This document shows, in pieces, positions 31,349 through 40,969 of a DNA stretch of 64,000 nucleotides. The first letter of the stretch is position 1. Each line of letters starts with the position of its first letter. The stretch is from Poritiphilus flavus. Lineage in GTDB: Bacteria; Bacteroidota; Bacteroidia; Flavobacteriales; Flavobacteriaceae. Location: positions 1 to 64,000 of the forward strand of contig NZ_WXYO01000005.1 in assembly GCF_009901585.1 (NCBI RefSeq). Reading direction: 5' to 3'. The notes under the pieces are model-generated. The model was not told the origin of the DNA. It ran no database searches and was given only the letters and a program-made list of their open reading frames with translations. The translations under genes were made by a program, and so were the position numbers.

Positions 31349-32887
31349 ATGAAAAAGCTAAGGAAAACAAATTCATTGACCTATCTGGCGCTGCTACTGC
31401 TCGCCATTTGGGGATGCACGGACAAATTAGACGAACCAGAGCTAAACAACAACTTTGCCGGAGGAACGGATTTTACCAAGACAGAGGATATGCAGCTCTC
31501 TATCGTAGGAGTGTATGAGGCCTTTCAATCCCGCGGCTGGGAGCAACCTCTGCTCATCGCCGTTAGGGGTGACGATGTCAATGCAGGAGGGCTAGGAGAT
31601 CAGCAGGACTTCGCTGAAACCGACATTTTTAATTATAACAAGGACTATTGGATGTATAATTCCCTTTGGGAGAACATCTATGTGGATATTATTTCCGCCC
31701 ATACCGCTATGGAGCAGATCGCACGTTTCCAGGAGCTGGCGGATGATGAAGGTAAGGCCTTGGGGGATAGCTATATAGCGGAAGCCAAGGTGCTTCGGGC
31801 CATTATGCTCTTCCATATATCCCAGGTCTGGGGCGATGTATTTATCCCGGAAACCTCAGATACCGCTGTGTTATCCGATGTTGAGGTGGTACCTACCAAG
31901 GATGAGGTTATGCAACATATCTCAGACCAAATGGACGAGGCCATTCCGTTTCTGCTTGCGGTAAGGCCTAATGAACGCACAGACCTGCCCGGCGGGGTTA
32001 CCCGCTATACCGCTCTGGCTATAAAGGCCCTGGCCAATCAGGAACTCAAGAATTACCAGGCAGTAGCCGATGCCACCGCAGAAATTATCAATTCAGGCGC
32101 TTTCAGCCTTTATCCTGATTATTATGAGCTATTCAAAACCCCGGGGAAACTCAGTGATGAAAGTATCCTGGATATGCAGTATTCCGATTTTGGACAGGGA
32201 GAGGGAGACCGGGAAGGACATCTCTATGCACCTTACGGACCGCAAAACTGGACCCCGGCGGTAGAAGGCGCCAGCAGCGGATGGGGTTTCTTTGAACCCA
32301 GTATGAAGTTTATAAAATTTATGCTGGACCGCGGTGAGACCGTACGCCTGGAGACAAGTGTGTTGTTCACAGATAGGGGAATAGCAGTACTGCAAGAGGA
32401 TCCTGCCTATGCCACCTTACCTGGATTTGTATCAAATACCACTCGCGATGGAGATCTTATCAATGACTACGCCCGGGCGCTTTTCGCCAGTGGAAAACAC
32501 TACCTGCCCTCCAATCAGCTTATCAGCGGAAGAACGGCCTATGGCAGTAATAAGAACTTCAACATAATCCGATATGCTGAGATCCTCTTAATGTATGCCG
32601 AAGCCTTGGCGCAGGGTGCTTCGGGTGGATCTATCAGCGCGGACCAGGCCGTTAACCTTGTTCGTACCCGTGCCGGGATGCCGCCGTTATCAGGGGTCAC
32701 ACTGGATCAGATTATTGATGAAAAATACGCGGAGCTTAGCATGGAATGGGGAAAACGCTATTTCGATATGCTGAGATTAGGTCGGTTTGATGAGTTGAGC
32801 TACGACGGCAGAACCTTTAGCGAAGATAAAAGCTTCCTGCCCTACCCTCAGACCCAGGTAGACCAATTCCCGATTTTAGGGGATTAA
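31349..32887 (+). CDS. SusD/RagB-family glycan-binding lipoprotein
   Basis: 512 residues with a lipoprotein signal (AIWGC; Cys about 25), SusD-like N-terminal TPR region and RagB/SusD C-terminal part (RYAEILLMYAEAL ... VNLVRTRAGMPPL ... IIDEKYAELSMEWGKRYFDMLR). It forms the outer-membrane SusCD complex with the preceding receptor and captures the glycan at the cell surface. No stop/start overlap, but it is clearly in the same operon. Confidence 0.95.
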   Translation: MKKLRKTNSLTYLALLLLAIWGCTDKLDEPELNNNFAGGTDFTKTEDMQLSIVGVYEAFQSRGWEQPLLIAVRGDDVNAGGLGDQQDFAETDIFNYNKDYWMYNSLWENIYVDIISAHTAMEQIARFQELADDEGKALGDSYIAEAKVLRAIMLFHISQVWGDVFIPETSDTAVLSDVEVVPTKDEVMQHISDQMDEAIPFLLAVRPNERTDLPGGVTRYTALAIKALANQELKNYQAVADATAEIINSGAFSLYPDYYELFKTPGKLSDESILDMQYSDFGQGEGDREGHLYAPYGPQNWTPAVEGASSGWGFFEPSMKFIKFMLDRGETVRLETSVLFTDRGIAVLQEDPAYATLPGFVSNTTRDGDLINDYARALFASGKHYLPSNQLISGRTAYGSNKNFNIIRYAEILLMYAEALAQGASGGSISADQAVNLVRTRAGMPPLSGVTLDQIIDEKYAELSMEWGKRYFDMLRLGRFDELSYDGRTFSEDKSFLPYPQTQVDQFPILGD

Positions 32888-32913
32888 TCAGGTACTAACT
32901 TCAACAGAATAAG

Positions 32914-34719
32914 ATGAAAAAAGATAGACTCATGAAACAAAGTAGATACTTCCTGATCCTTTTCGCAGCCCTGCTTTTCGCTCTGGGATGTGATAACGGT
33001 ATAGACTCCATAACTCAGGTAGATCCCGGGGCAGACGCTTCGGCGCCTCAGGTACAGATCAATTTTCCGCAGGAAGGGACCACTATCAAGGTGCTCGAGG
33101 CGGTGACCTCTATCACTATTGATTTTGAAGTAACGGACGATATTGAAGTGGCTTCTGTAGCCGTGACCCTGGACGGAAAGAATATTGGTAGCTTTAGCGG
33201 TTTTAAGGATTATCGCAGGGTTTTGGTTGATGACCTTGTCTACGATAAACTTGACGATGGCGCTCATGTTCTGAGCGTATCGGCAACGGATCTCGATGGC
33301 AAGAACACTACCTCAACAGTGAACTTTGCCAAAGAACCCGCTTATGTTCCCATTTACATTGGAGAAACGTTTTATATGCCTTTTGACGGGGATTATTTTG
33401 ACCTTGTTGGCCTGAGAGCCGCTGACGAAACTGGTTCCCCTGGATTTGCCGGAGAGGGATTCGTAGGATTAAATGCCTATGCAGGCGCGGCGGATTCCTA
33501 TCTTTCCTTTGCAACAGATGGGATTTTGCAAGACGAGTTCACAGCGGTATTTTGGTATAAGGTAAATGCCGATCCGGACCGGGCCGGCGTACTGGTGATC
33601 GGCCCGCCGGATGAAGCCAATCCGGATTCACAGAACAATCGTACCAGCGGTTTCCGTTTTTTCCGCGAAAATGCCGGAGGAAATCAACGCTTTAAATTGA
33701 ATGTGGGAAGGGGCGATGGCGACTCCTGGTTTGACGGAGGTGCGGCCGCCGATATTTCCACGGATGCCGGGTGGACCCATATGGCATTTTCCATTTCAGG
33801 TACTCAGGCTACCGTTTATATCAATGGGGAGATCGTGAGTCAGGGCGACTTGCCAGGCGGTGTAGACTGGACCGGATGTGACATTCTTTCGATCATGTCT
33901 GGGGCTCCCAGATTTACCGGCTGGAATCACAGGTCTGATCACAGCTATATGGATGAGTTAAGACTCTTTAACCGTGCACTTCCACAATCTGAAATACAAG
34001 GTATTATGACTTCCGAGGCTGGAGGTTTTGTTGGTACTTTTGACGGGGAGATGTTCTATATGCCTTTTGATGGAGATAACAAGGATCTGTTCAAAGACCT
34101 GGAAGCAACCGTAGTCGGCACCACTGGCTTTGCAGGTGAAAGCGTAGCAGGGACCGATGCTTTTGCTGGAGGTGCGGATTCTTACCTTACTTATCCGACA
34201 AACGGTCTGACAACGGACGAATTCAGTGCCACCTTCTGGTATAAGGTAAATGCCGAACCCGGAAGAGGTGGTATTTTAGTGATGGGCCCCGAGGATACTG
34301 AAAGGCCGGAGTTTCCGGATATTCAGAATCTTAGGACCAGTGGTTTCAGATTCTTCAGGGAAGGAGATGCCACTCGCCAGGTATTCAAACTGAATGTAGG
34401 CCGCGGCGATGGAGATGCCTGGTTTGACGGAGGGGATGTGGCCGCGTTAGACCCGACTACCGCAGGGTGGGTTCATATGGCCTTTACCATTTCAGGTACG
34501 GATGCGGCTGTGTACTTTGATGGCGAAGTGGTGGCTCAGGGCACTCTGGATGGAGGAGTGGATTGGACAGGATGTGACCTGCTTTCCATTGGTTCCGGTG
34601 CTCCGAGATTTACCCAATGGAACCACTTGTCCGACCTCAGTTTTATCGATGAATTGAGATTGTACAACAAGGCCCTGACCCAGCAGGAAATTCAGAATAT
34701 CAGAAATGCCGATCTTTAA
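32914..34719 (+). CDS. Double-LamG surface glycan-binding lipoprotein
   Basis: 601 residues (595 if the second ATG at 32932 is used). Lipoprotein signal with lipobox FALGC, a bacterial Ig-like domain (about 45-135), then two homologous LamG/concanavalin-like domains (about 150-360 and 375-600). The halves share FYMPFDGD, TSGFRFFRE, LNVGRGDGD.WFDGG, VDWTGCD and a final DELRL[FY]N. Its place directly after susD matches the SusE/F-type or surface glycan-binding protein slot, so it probably binds the polysaccharide outside the cell. No catalytic function is evident. Confidence 0.85.
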   Translation: MKKDRLMKQSRYFLILFAALLFALGCDNGIDSITQVDPGADASAPQVQINFPQEGTTIKVLEAVTSITIDFEVTDDIEVASVAVTLDGKNIGSFSGFKDYRRVLVDDLVYDKLDDGAHVLSVSATDLDGKNTTSTVNFAKEPAYVPIYIGETFYMPFDGDYFDLVGLRAADETGSPGFAGEGFVGLNAYAGAADSYLSFATDGILQDEFTAVFWYKVNADPDRAGVLVIGPPDEANPDSQNNRTSGFRFFRENAGGNQRFKLNVGRGDGDSWFDGGAAADISTDAGWTHMAFSISGTQATVYINGEIVSQGDLPGGVDWTGCDILSIMSGAPRFTGWNHRSDHSYMDELRLFNRALPQSEIQGIMTSEAGGFVGTFDGEMFYMPFDGDNKDLFKDLEATVVGTTGFAGESVAGTDAFAGGADSYLTYPTNGLTTDEFSATFWYKVNAEPGRGGILVMGPEDTERPEFPDIQNLRTSGFRFFREGDATRQVFKLNVGRGDGDAWFDGGDVAALDPTTAGWVHMAFTISGTDAAVYFDGEVVAQGTLDGGVDWTGCDLLSIGSGAPRFTQWNHLSDLSFIDELRLYNKALTQQEIQNIRNADL

Positions 34720-34746
34720 AAAATTAGAGTTAGTTAGTTTTATTCT

Positions 34747-36117
34747 ATGAGGTTAGTTTTAATCTACGTGGCTGTTGCATCCTTAATAGTTGGGTGCAAT
34801 GGCCACAAATCTTCTAAAAAGGAAGTCTCGCAGAACACTTCCGAATCGCAGTCCGAATGGTCGGATTCTGCTTTAATGGACAGCCTTCAAAAACACACTT
34901 TTGATTATTTCTGGACAGCAGCGGAACCAGTTTCCGGTTTGGCCCGGGAACGGCTGCACATGGACAACGAATATCCACATCACCCCAAAGATGTGATCAC
35001 CACCGGTGGCTCCGGCTTCGGTTTAATGGCCATTATTGTAGGGGTGGAACGTGGTTTTATCAATCGCGCCCAGGCCCTGGATCGCTTTGAAAGGGTATTG
35101 AACTTTTTGGAGCAAGCCGATCGTTTTCACGGCGCATGGCCCCATTGGTTAAACCCCAATGGCAAAACCTACCCCTTCAGCAAAAAAGATGATGGGGGAG
35201 ATCTAGTAGAAACAGCTTTTCTGGTTCAGGGGCTTTTGACCGTAAAAGAATATATGGAACCCTCGGTTCCGAGAGAACAGGCCATAGCGGATCGTATTCA
35301 AAAATTATGGGAAGAGGTTGAATGGGATTGGTATACCAAAAATGGGGAAGAGGTATTGTACTGGCACTGGTCCCCCAACTATGGTTGGGAAATGAACTTT
35401 CCGGTTGGTGGCTATAACGAATGTCTTATCATGTATGTGCTGGCCGCGGCCTCTCCCACTAACAGTATTTCAAAAGCGGTTTATGAAAATGGCTGGGCCA
35501 GAAGCGGGGCGATCAGCAAGGATACTATATTCTATGACTTGAATACTGAATTAGACCATTATGAACACGATGATGCTCCCGTTGGACCTTTGTTCTGGGC
35601 GCATTATTCTTATCTGGGCCTTAACCCAAAGGGTTTAAAAGATCAGTATGCGGATTATTGGAAGCTCAATACAAACCATGCGAAAATTCATTATAAGTAT
35701 GCTTTGGATAATCCGGAAGGACACAAGGGCTATGGAGAAAACTGCTGGGGGCTAACTTCCAGCTACAGCATGAAAGGCTATGCAGCCCACCGTCCATTGG
35801 ATGATCCCGGGGTTATCTCACCCACTGCTGCACTTTCCTCTATGCCCTATACACCGGAGGAAAGCCTTAGATTTCTGAGGTATATGTATAAAGAACAAGA
35901 CTCTCTAATAGGTGAATACGGCCCCTACGATGCCTTTAGCTTACAGCACAATTGGTACCTTCCCCGTTACCTGGCAATAGACCAGGGTCCAATACCCGTG
36001 ATGGTGGAGAATTATCGGACGGGTCTTTTATGGGATATCTTTATGAAAAACAAAGATGTGCAAAACGGGCTGAAAAAGCTTGGGTTTAGCAGTACCTATT
36101 TAGAGAAAAATGAGTAA
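34747..36117 (+). CDS. GH144-like (endo-beta-1,2-glucanase family) lipoprotein, copy 1
   Basis: 456 residues: lipoprotein signal (LIVGC, Cys17), then a single glycoamylase-type (alpha/alpha)6 domain (about 45-450). Conserved stretches include TTGGSGFGLMAIIVGVERGF, FHGAWPHWLN, DDGGDLVETAFL, LYWHWSPNYGWEMN, GLFWAHYSYLG-like PLFWAHYSYLGLNP, and IPVMVENYRTGLLWD. This pattern belongs to the family classified as GH144, whose characterised members are endo-beta-1,2-glucanases; that activity is inferred here. The 3' end overlaps the next gene by 8 bases. Confidence 0.82.
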   Translation: MRLVLIYVAVASLIVGCNGHKSSKKEVSQNTSESQSEWSDSALMDSLQKHTFDYFWTAAEPVSGLARERLHMDNEYPHHPKDVITTGGSGFGLMAIIVGVERGFINRAQALDRFERVLNFLEQADRFHGAWPHWLNPNGKTYPFSKKDDGGDLVETAFLVQGLLTVKEYMEPSVPREQAIADRIQKLWEEVEWDWYTKNGEEVLYWHWSPNYGWEMNFPVGGYNECLIMYVLAAASPTNSISKAVYENGWARSGAISKDTIFYDLNTELDHYEHDDAPVGPLFWAHYSYLGLNPKGLKDQYADYWKLNTNHAKIHYKYALDNPEGHKGYGENCWGLTSSYSMKGYAAHRPLDDPGVISPTAALSSMPYTPEESLRFLRYMYKEQDSLIGEYGPYDAFSLQHNWYLPRYLAIDQGPIPVMVENYRTGLLWDIFMKNKDVQNGLKKLGFSSTYLEKNE

Positions 36118-37492
36118 AGTTAATGCGTTGTGGCTTTTGCTGTTAACGGCATATCTGTGTTCCTGTTCCGGAGATGATTACACCTATCAACCCATAGTCT
36201 TTCCCGATGACGCGGAAGAACCTGGGAACGAGGAACCGGCAATTGAAGACGGGGAGTTGCTGGATCTCGTTCAACAACAGACCTTTAAGTACTTTTGGGA
36301 TTTTGCAGAGGACAAGTCCGGGGCGGCAAAGGAACGCTATCATCCCCAAAACCCCACCTTGGACCAAAATACCGTTGCTACCGGAGGTTCAGGTTTCGGT
36401 CTTATGGCCATTATTGTGGCTATGGAAAGGAACTTCATCAGTAGGCAAGACGGCCTGGCAAGACTGGATAAGATCCTGACTTTTTTCGAGTCTGCAGAGC
36501 GGTTTCACGGCGCATGGCCCCATTGGATCAATGGAGAAACGGGAGATGTAATCCCATTCAGTCCGCAGGACAACGGCGGCGACCTTGTAGAAACAGCATT
36601 CCTGGCTCAGGGCCTGATCTGCGTTTATGAATATCTCAAGAACGGTAGTACAGAGGAAAAAGACCTTGCGGAAAAGGCGGATTTGCTTTGGAAGGGTATA
36701 GAATGGGATTGGTACACCCAGAATCAAGATACACTATACTGGCATTGGAGTCCGGATTTCAATTTCAACATAAATCTTCAGTTAAAGGGGTATAACGAGG
36801 TATTGATAACCTATGTGTTGGCGGCTGCATCGCCAGATTATGGGATAGCAAAAGAAGTCTATACCCAGGGATGGGCCTCGGATGGGGGGATAAGATCCAC
36901 CACAGAAACCTATGGCTTTCCGCTTTTGTTGAGCCATGCAGGCTCTCCGGAATACGGCGGACCGCTTTTTTGGGCGCATTATTCCTACCTGGGTTTAAAC
37001 CCCAATGGGCTAAGGGATGAATATGCTGACTACTGGCGTGTTAACGTAAATCATACCCTCATCAACTACAATTACTGCCTGGAAAATCCAGGGAACTTCA
37101 AGGATTATGGAACGGATTGCTGGGGACTCACCGCAAGCTATACCCGGACAGCGGATGGCGGAATCGGTTATTCTGCTCACAAACCGGGAAATGATACCGG
37201 AGTGGTATCACCCACAGCTGCAATTAGTTCCATTCCCTACAGTCCGGAAGAATCCCTTAAAGCCATGCATTACTTCTATCGAAACAGGGAACGTCTTTTA
37301 GGCCCGGCTGGTTTCTACGATGCCTTTAGTCCTGAATACGATTTTTGGGTTGCCGATGCTTATTTGGCTATCGATCAAGGTCCTCAGATCATCATGATAG
37401 AAAACTACAGAACAGGATTACTCTGGGATCTTTTTATGCAAAACGAAGCCGTTCAATCCGGGCTGGACAAATTGGGCTTTACGTATCCGTGA
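36110..37492 (+). CDS. GH144-like (endo-beta-1,2-glucanase family) lipoprotein, copy 2
   Basis: 460 residues, a paralogue of the gene before it with the same landmarks (LLDLVQQQTFKYFWDFA, ATGGSGFGLMAIIVAMER, FHGAWPHWIN, NGGDLVETAFL, PLFWAHYSYLG, MIENYRTGLLWD). The N-terminus has a lipoprotein signal (YLCSCSGDD; Cys about 19) and an acidic Glu/Pro linker. The ATG lies inside the end of copy 1. The two copies have clearly diverged, suggesting division of labour, for example different chain lengths or different cell surfaces, which is inference. The next gene is 47 bases away. Confidence 0.82.
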   Translation: MSKVNALWLLLLTAYLCSCSGDDYTYQPIVFPDDAEEPGNEEPAIEDGELLDLVQQQTFKYFWDFAEDKSGAAKERYHPQNPTLDQNTVATGGSGFGLMAIIVAMERNFISRQDGLARLDKILTFFESAERFHGAWPHWINGETGDVIPFSPQDNGGDLVETAFLAQGLICVYEYLKNGSTEEKDLAEKADLLWKGIEWDWYTQNQDTLYWHWSPDFNFNINLQLKGYNEVLITYVLAAASPDYGIAKEVYTQGWASDGGIRSTTETYGFPLLLSHAGSPEYGGPLFWAHYSYLGLNPNGLRDEYADYWRVNVNHTLINYNYCLENPGNFKDYGTDCWGLTASYTRTADGGIGYSAHKPGNDTGVVSPTAAISSIPYSPEESLKAMHYFYRNRERLLGPAGFYDAFSPEYDFWVADAYLAIDQGPQIIMIENYRTGLLWDLFMQNEAVQSGLDKLGFTYP

Positions 37493-37539
37493 ATAAACGG
37501 AATACAGTATTTTAGTGCTCAGACCATGATTCCAAAAGA

Positions 37540-38472
37540 TTGAAACCAAGTATGAGATTTTGTTCCAACCTTAACTTTTGCCTTTTAATACTGCTATTCC
37601 TCTCAATAAATATGAGTTATGGACAGCGGCGATATCTGGAAACCGTTTTTACCGAAACCCAGCTGCTTACTTTAAACTATGCAGATACGCTAAAATTGGA
37701 TTTTTACAGCCCTAAAAAAGATACGGCCATACGGAGGCCTTTAATTCTCCTCGTCCACGGTGGCGGATTCGCCATAGGTACAAGGGACAACGAGCTGGAG
37801 CGCGGTTTTTGTGAAGCTATGGCAGGAAAGGGGTATACGGTGGCTTCTATAAGTTACCGCCTGACTCGCAAAGGCAAGTCCTTTGGTTGTGATTGCCCGG
37901 CCAATGAAAAGATCCAGACCTTTCAAGCGGCCACTGAAGATATTCTAAAGGCTACAAAATACCTGACTGACCGGGCAACAGAACTTGGTTTTGACAAGGA
38001 GAAAATAATACTGGCAGGAAGTAGTGCAGGAGCCGAGGCAGTACTGAATACAGCCTTTATGAGATATCATCAGGATTTCAGATCCCTGCCCTACCCGGAT
38101 ATTAAATTCGCCGGAGTGGTTTCTTTTGCGGGAGCTGTGGTGGACGCGGGTTACCTCCAGTCCGAAAATGCCGTTCCCGCATTGATGTTTCACGGAGAAA
38201 AAGACAATCTGGTACCCTATGGCCAGGCTCCTCATCATTACTGTGATACGGATGCCACCGGATATCTCATCCTGGATGGCTCAGAAGCCATTGCAGAAAA
38301 GCTGAAAGAACTGAATTGCAGCTATCAACTGATGTACGACCCGGATGGAAATCACGACTGGGCCAATCTGGCCTATAGCTATACCGATGTCATAGCAGAA
38401 TTCATTCAAAGGACGATCCTTGAAAATCAACTGATTCAATCCAGAATAAAACTACAACCTAAAAACCCATGA
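37540..38472 (+). CDS. Secreted alpha/beta-hydrolase esterase
   Basis: 310 residues: signal peptide ending SYGQ (about 29), oxyanion motif HGGG (73-76), nucleophile elbow GSSAG with Ser162, candidate acid in HGEKDNLVPYG, candidate His in GNHDW. The pattern is that of the HSL/carboxylesterase-like group (related to BD-FAE and acetyl esterases). In this setting it may remove acyl groups from the glycan; that is inference. The end overlaps the sulfatase start by 4 bases. Confidence 0.82.
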   Translation: MKPSMRFCSNLNFCLLILLFLSINMSYGQRRYLETVFTETQLLTLNYADTLKLDFYSPKKDTAIRRPLILLVHGGGFAIGTRDNELERGFCEAMAGKGYTVASISYRLTRKGKSFGCDCPANEKIQTFQAATEDILKATKYLTDRATELGFDKEKIILAGSSAGAEAVLNTAFMRYHQDFRSLPYPDIKFAGVVSFAGAVVDAGYLQSENAVPALMFHGEKDNLVPYGQAPHHYCDTDATGYLILDGSEAIAEKLKELNCSYQLMYDPDGNHDWANLAYSYTDVIAEFIQRTILENQLIQSRIKLQPKNP

Positions 38473-40109
38473 ACACCAGAAGACTTTTCGGTTTATTGAG
38501 TTTGTCTGTACTAATACTGTCCTGTAAGCAGGAAGCACAGACGGAGAAGAAGCCGGACACTCCACCGAATATCGTTTTTATAATGTCTGATGACCACGCG
38601 GTCCAGGCCATAAGCGCCTACGGGCATCCTATCAGCCATTTGGCACCTACACCCAATATAGATCGTATTGCTAAGAACGGAGTACTCTTCCAGAACAGTT
38701 TTTGCACCAATTCTATTTGCGGTCCCAGCCGTGCGGTAATACTCACTGGAAAGCACAGCCATATCAATGGTTTCAGGATGAATGGTGAGCGATTTGACGG
38801 CAGTCAGCCAACGCTTCCAAAGTACCTCAGACAAAAGGGCTACAAAACGGCCATAGTGGGGAAATGGCACCTTCACGGAGCTCCTACAGGATTTGACTAC
38901 TGGGATATCATTGAAGGACAGGGACACTATTATAACCCCAAATTTATTAAGGAAGGAGACAGTAGCATTATCAACGGTTATGCAACCGATATCATTACAG
39001 ATAAAGGACTTTCATGGTTAAAAACCCAGGCAGATTCCGGCCAGCCCTTCTTTTTGATGTTACATCACAAAGCCCCACACCGAAACTGGATGCCGGCCCT
39101 CAGGCACGCCAACCAATACGATTCCATAAATTTCCCGCTTCCGGACACCTATTTTGCAGAACACCAGGGCCAACAGGCTGCCAGGGAACAACAGCAAACG
39201 ATCTACGAGGATATGTACGCCGGTTATGACCTGAAACTGACTGAAAAATTGGGTTCTCCGGAGATTGGCTATAATCCCTGGCCTTCAAATTTTGAGAGGA
39301 TGACCGAAGCTCAGAGGCAGGAATGGGATAAAGCATATCAGGCAAAAAACGATGCCTACCACAAGGCCAAACTTAAAGGGGAGGATCTGGATAGATGGCT
39401 GGGCCAGCGATATCTTCAGGACTATCTGGCCAGCATATCTGCGGTAGATGAGGGTGTTGGTCAAATATTGGACTATCTGGAAACAGCAGGTCTTGACCAA
39501 AATACCCTGGTGGTCTATACCTCGGATCAGGGATTCTATTTGGGGGAGAAAGGATGGTTTGACAAGCGCTTTATGTATGAGGAATCCCTTAAAATGCCCT
39601 TGCTGATGCAACTACCTGGGGTCATTCAACCGGGGAGCCAGATCACTGCACTTGTGCAAAACCTGGACTTTGCCCAGACCTTTTTGGATTTTGCAGGAGG
39701 ACAAGAGCTAACCTCAGAAATGCAGGGACAGTCATTCAGGAAACTATTGGAAGGTACGGAGACTGCCGATGATTTCAGGGAACTGGTCTACTACCATTAT
39801 TACGACTATCCGGCCTTCCACATGGTAAAAAAGCACTATGGAATTAGGACAAAGCGCTATAAACTAATGCATTTTTATGACGATATAGACAGCTGGGAAT
39901 TTTACGATTTGGAGAAAGACCCGCAAGAGTTGTACAACGCTATTGAGGATGAGCAGTACAAGGAAGTTGTCTTAAATATGCGTTCCAGGTTGGATAGTGT
40001 CCAGGAACATTACAAAGTAACGCCAAAGGAATTTGAGCAGGCACCTAGGGAATTAGTTAATAAAGCCTTCAAGGATTTCGAAAGATTAAAAGGACCCGGA
40101 TTGAAATGA
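38469..40109 (+). CDS. S1-family sulfatase lipoprotein
   Basis: 546 residues. Lipoprotein signal (VLILSC, Cys19), metal-binding Asp41-Asp42 in IMSDDHA, sulfatase signature with the formylglycine Cys84 (CGPSRAVILTG), KWHLHG near 137, and the late YTSDQGFYLGEKGW. It is similar to choline-sulfatase/arylsulfatase-A type enzymes of marine Bacteroidota that desulfate polysaccharides. The anaerobic- or FGE-type maturase needed for formylglycine is not in the window. It overlaps both neighbours by 4 bases, so it belongs to the same operon as the GH144-like genes. Confidence 0.92.
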   Translation: MNTRRLFGLLSLSVLILSCKQEAQTEKKPDTPPNIVFIMSDDHAVQAISAYGHPISHLAPTPNIDRIAKNGVLFQNSFCTNSICGPSRAVILTGKHSHINGFRMNGERFDGSQPTLPKYLRQKGYKTAIVGKWHLHGAPTGFDYWDIIEGQGHYYNPKFIKEGDSSIINGYATDIITDKGLSWLKTQADSGQPFFLMLHHKAPHRNWMPALRHANQYDSINFPLPDTYFAEHQGQQAAREQQQTIYEDMYAGYDLKLTEKLGSPEIGYNPWPSNFERMTEAQRQEWDKAYQAKNDAYHKAKLKGEDLDRWLGQRYLQDYLASISAVDEGVGQILDYLETAGLDQNTLVVYTSDQGFYLGEKGWFDKRFMYEESLKMPLLMQLPGVIQPGSQITALVQNLDFAQTFLDFAGGQELTSEMQGQSFRKLLEGTETADDFRELVYYHYYDYPAFHMVKKHYGIRTKRYKLMHFYDDIDSWEFYDLEKDPQELYNAIEDEQYKEVVLNMRSRLDSVQEHYKVTPKEFEQAPRELVNKAFKDFERLKGPGLK

Positions 40110-40954
40110 AACACCTAAAACCGGTATGCGCTTTCTTGATGATGGCATTGTTCGGTCTTGTACTTAATGGACAGACCATAAAGACAATGACCTATAATAT
40201 TCGCTATGACAATCCCAAGGATGGCCCAAGTAGCTGGGATAACCGAAAGGATGTTCTGATCTCACAACTCAAGTTCCATGCTCCGGATGTCTTTGGAACC
40301 CAGGAAGCACTGGCCCATCAACTGCAAGACATAAAATCCGGTCTGGGTGGATACCAGTATACCGGAAAAGGAAGAGACGATGGGGAGTCTGCAGGAGAGT
40401 TTTCAGCGATATTCTACAACACCGAAAAGCTTGAACTGCTAAAAGGTGAGACTTTCTGGCTTTCGGAAACCCCGGAAAGCCCTTCCAAAGGGTGGGATGC
40501 CGCCCTGAACAGGGTATGCACCTATGGCCTGTTCCGGACCAAAAAAGACCAAAAAAAATTCTATGTGTTCAACACTCATTTTGATCATATAGGGGAAGAG
40601 GCCCGTAGCCAAAGTGTTTACCTTATTCTTAAGAAAATAGATGAGATCAATAAGGAAGATCTGCCTGTTGTGGTTATGGGTGATCTAAACCTTGAACCAG
40701 ATCATCCGGCCATCCAACACCTTGCTTCAAAGATGAAAGACACGCATCAACTGGCAAAAGAGTTTTCCTTTGGCCCTGAAGGCACTTTCAGTGGCTTTGA
40801 AGTTGACGGAACAGTGAGCAGGCGTATCGACTACATCTTTATATCGCAACAGGGGTTTGAATTGATGCGATATGCCATTTTAAGCCATACCCAAAATGGC
40901 AGGTACCCCTCGGACCACCTTCCGGTTTATGCCGAATTGAGTTTTGAGAGGTGA
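40106..40954 (+). CDS. Secreted endonuclease/exonuclease/phosphatase-family protein
   Basis: 282 residues with a signal peptide (ending LNGQ, about 22). EEP fold marks appear in order: MTYNIRYDN, GTQEAL, NTHFDH, VVMGDLNLEP, RRIDYIF, YPSDHLPV, giving the metal-binding Asp/Glu and catalytic His residues. Family members are metal-dependent phosphodiesterases or phosphatases; the substrate in carbohydrate loci is usually not known. It is last in the overlapping run from the GH144-like genes and is convergent with the exporter gene, with 15 bases between. Confidence 0.9.
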   Translation: MKHLKPVCAFLMMALFGLVLNGQTIKTMTYNIRYDNPKDGPSSWDNRKDVLISQLKFHAPDVFGTQEALAHQLQDIKSGLGGYQYTGKGRDDGESAGEFSAIFYNTEKLELLKGETFWLSETPESPSKGWDAALNRVCTYGLFRTKKDQKKFYVFNTHFDHIGEEARSQSVYLILKKIDEINKEDLPVVVMGDLNLEPDHPAIQHLASKMKDTHQLAKEFSFGPEGTFSGFEVDGTVSRRIDYIFISQQGFELMRYAILSHTQNGRYPSDHLPVYAELSFER

Positions 40955-40969
40955 AAATAAAGCGGGTGC

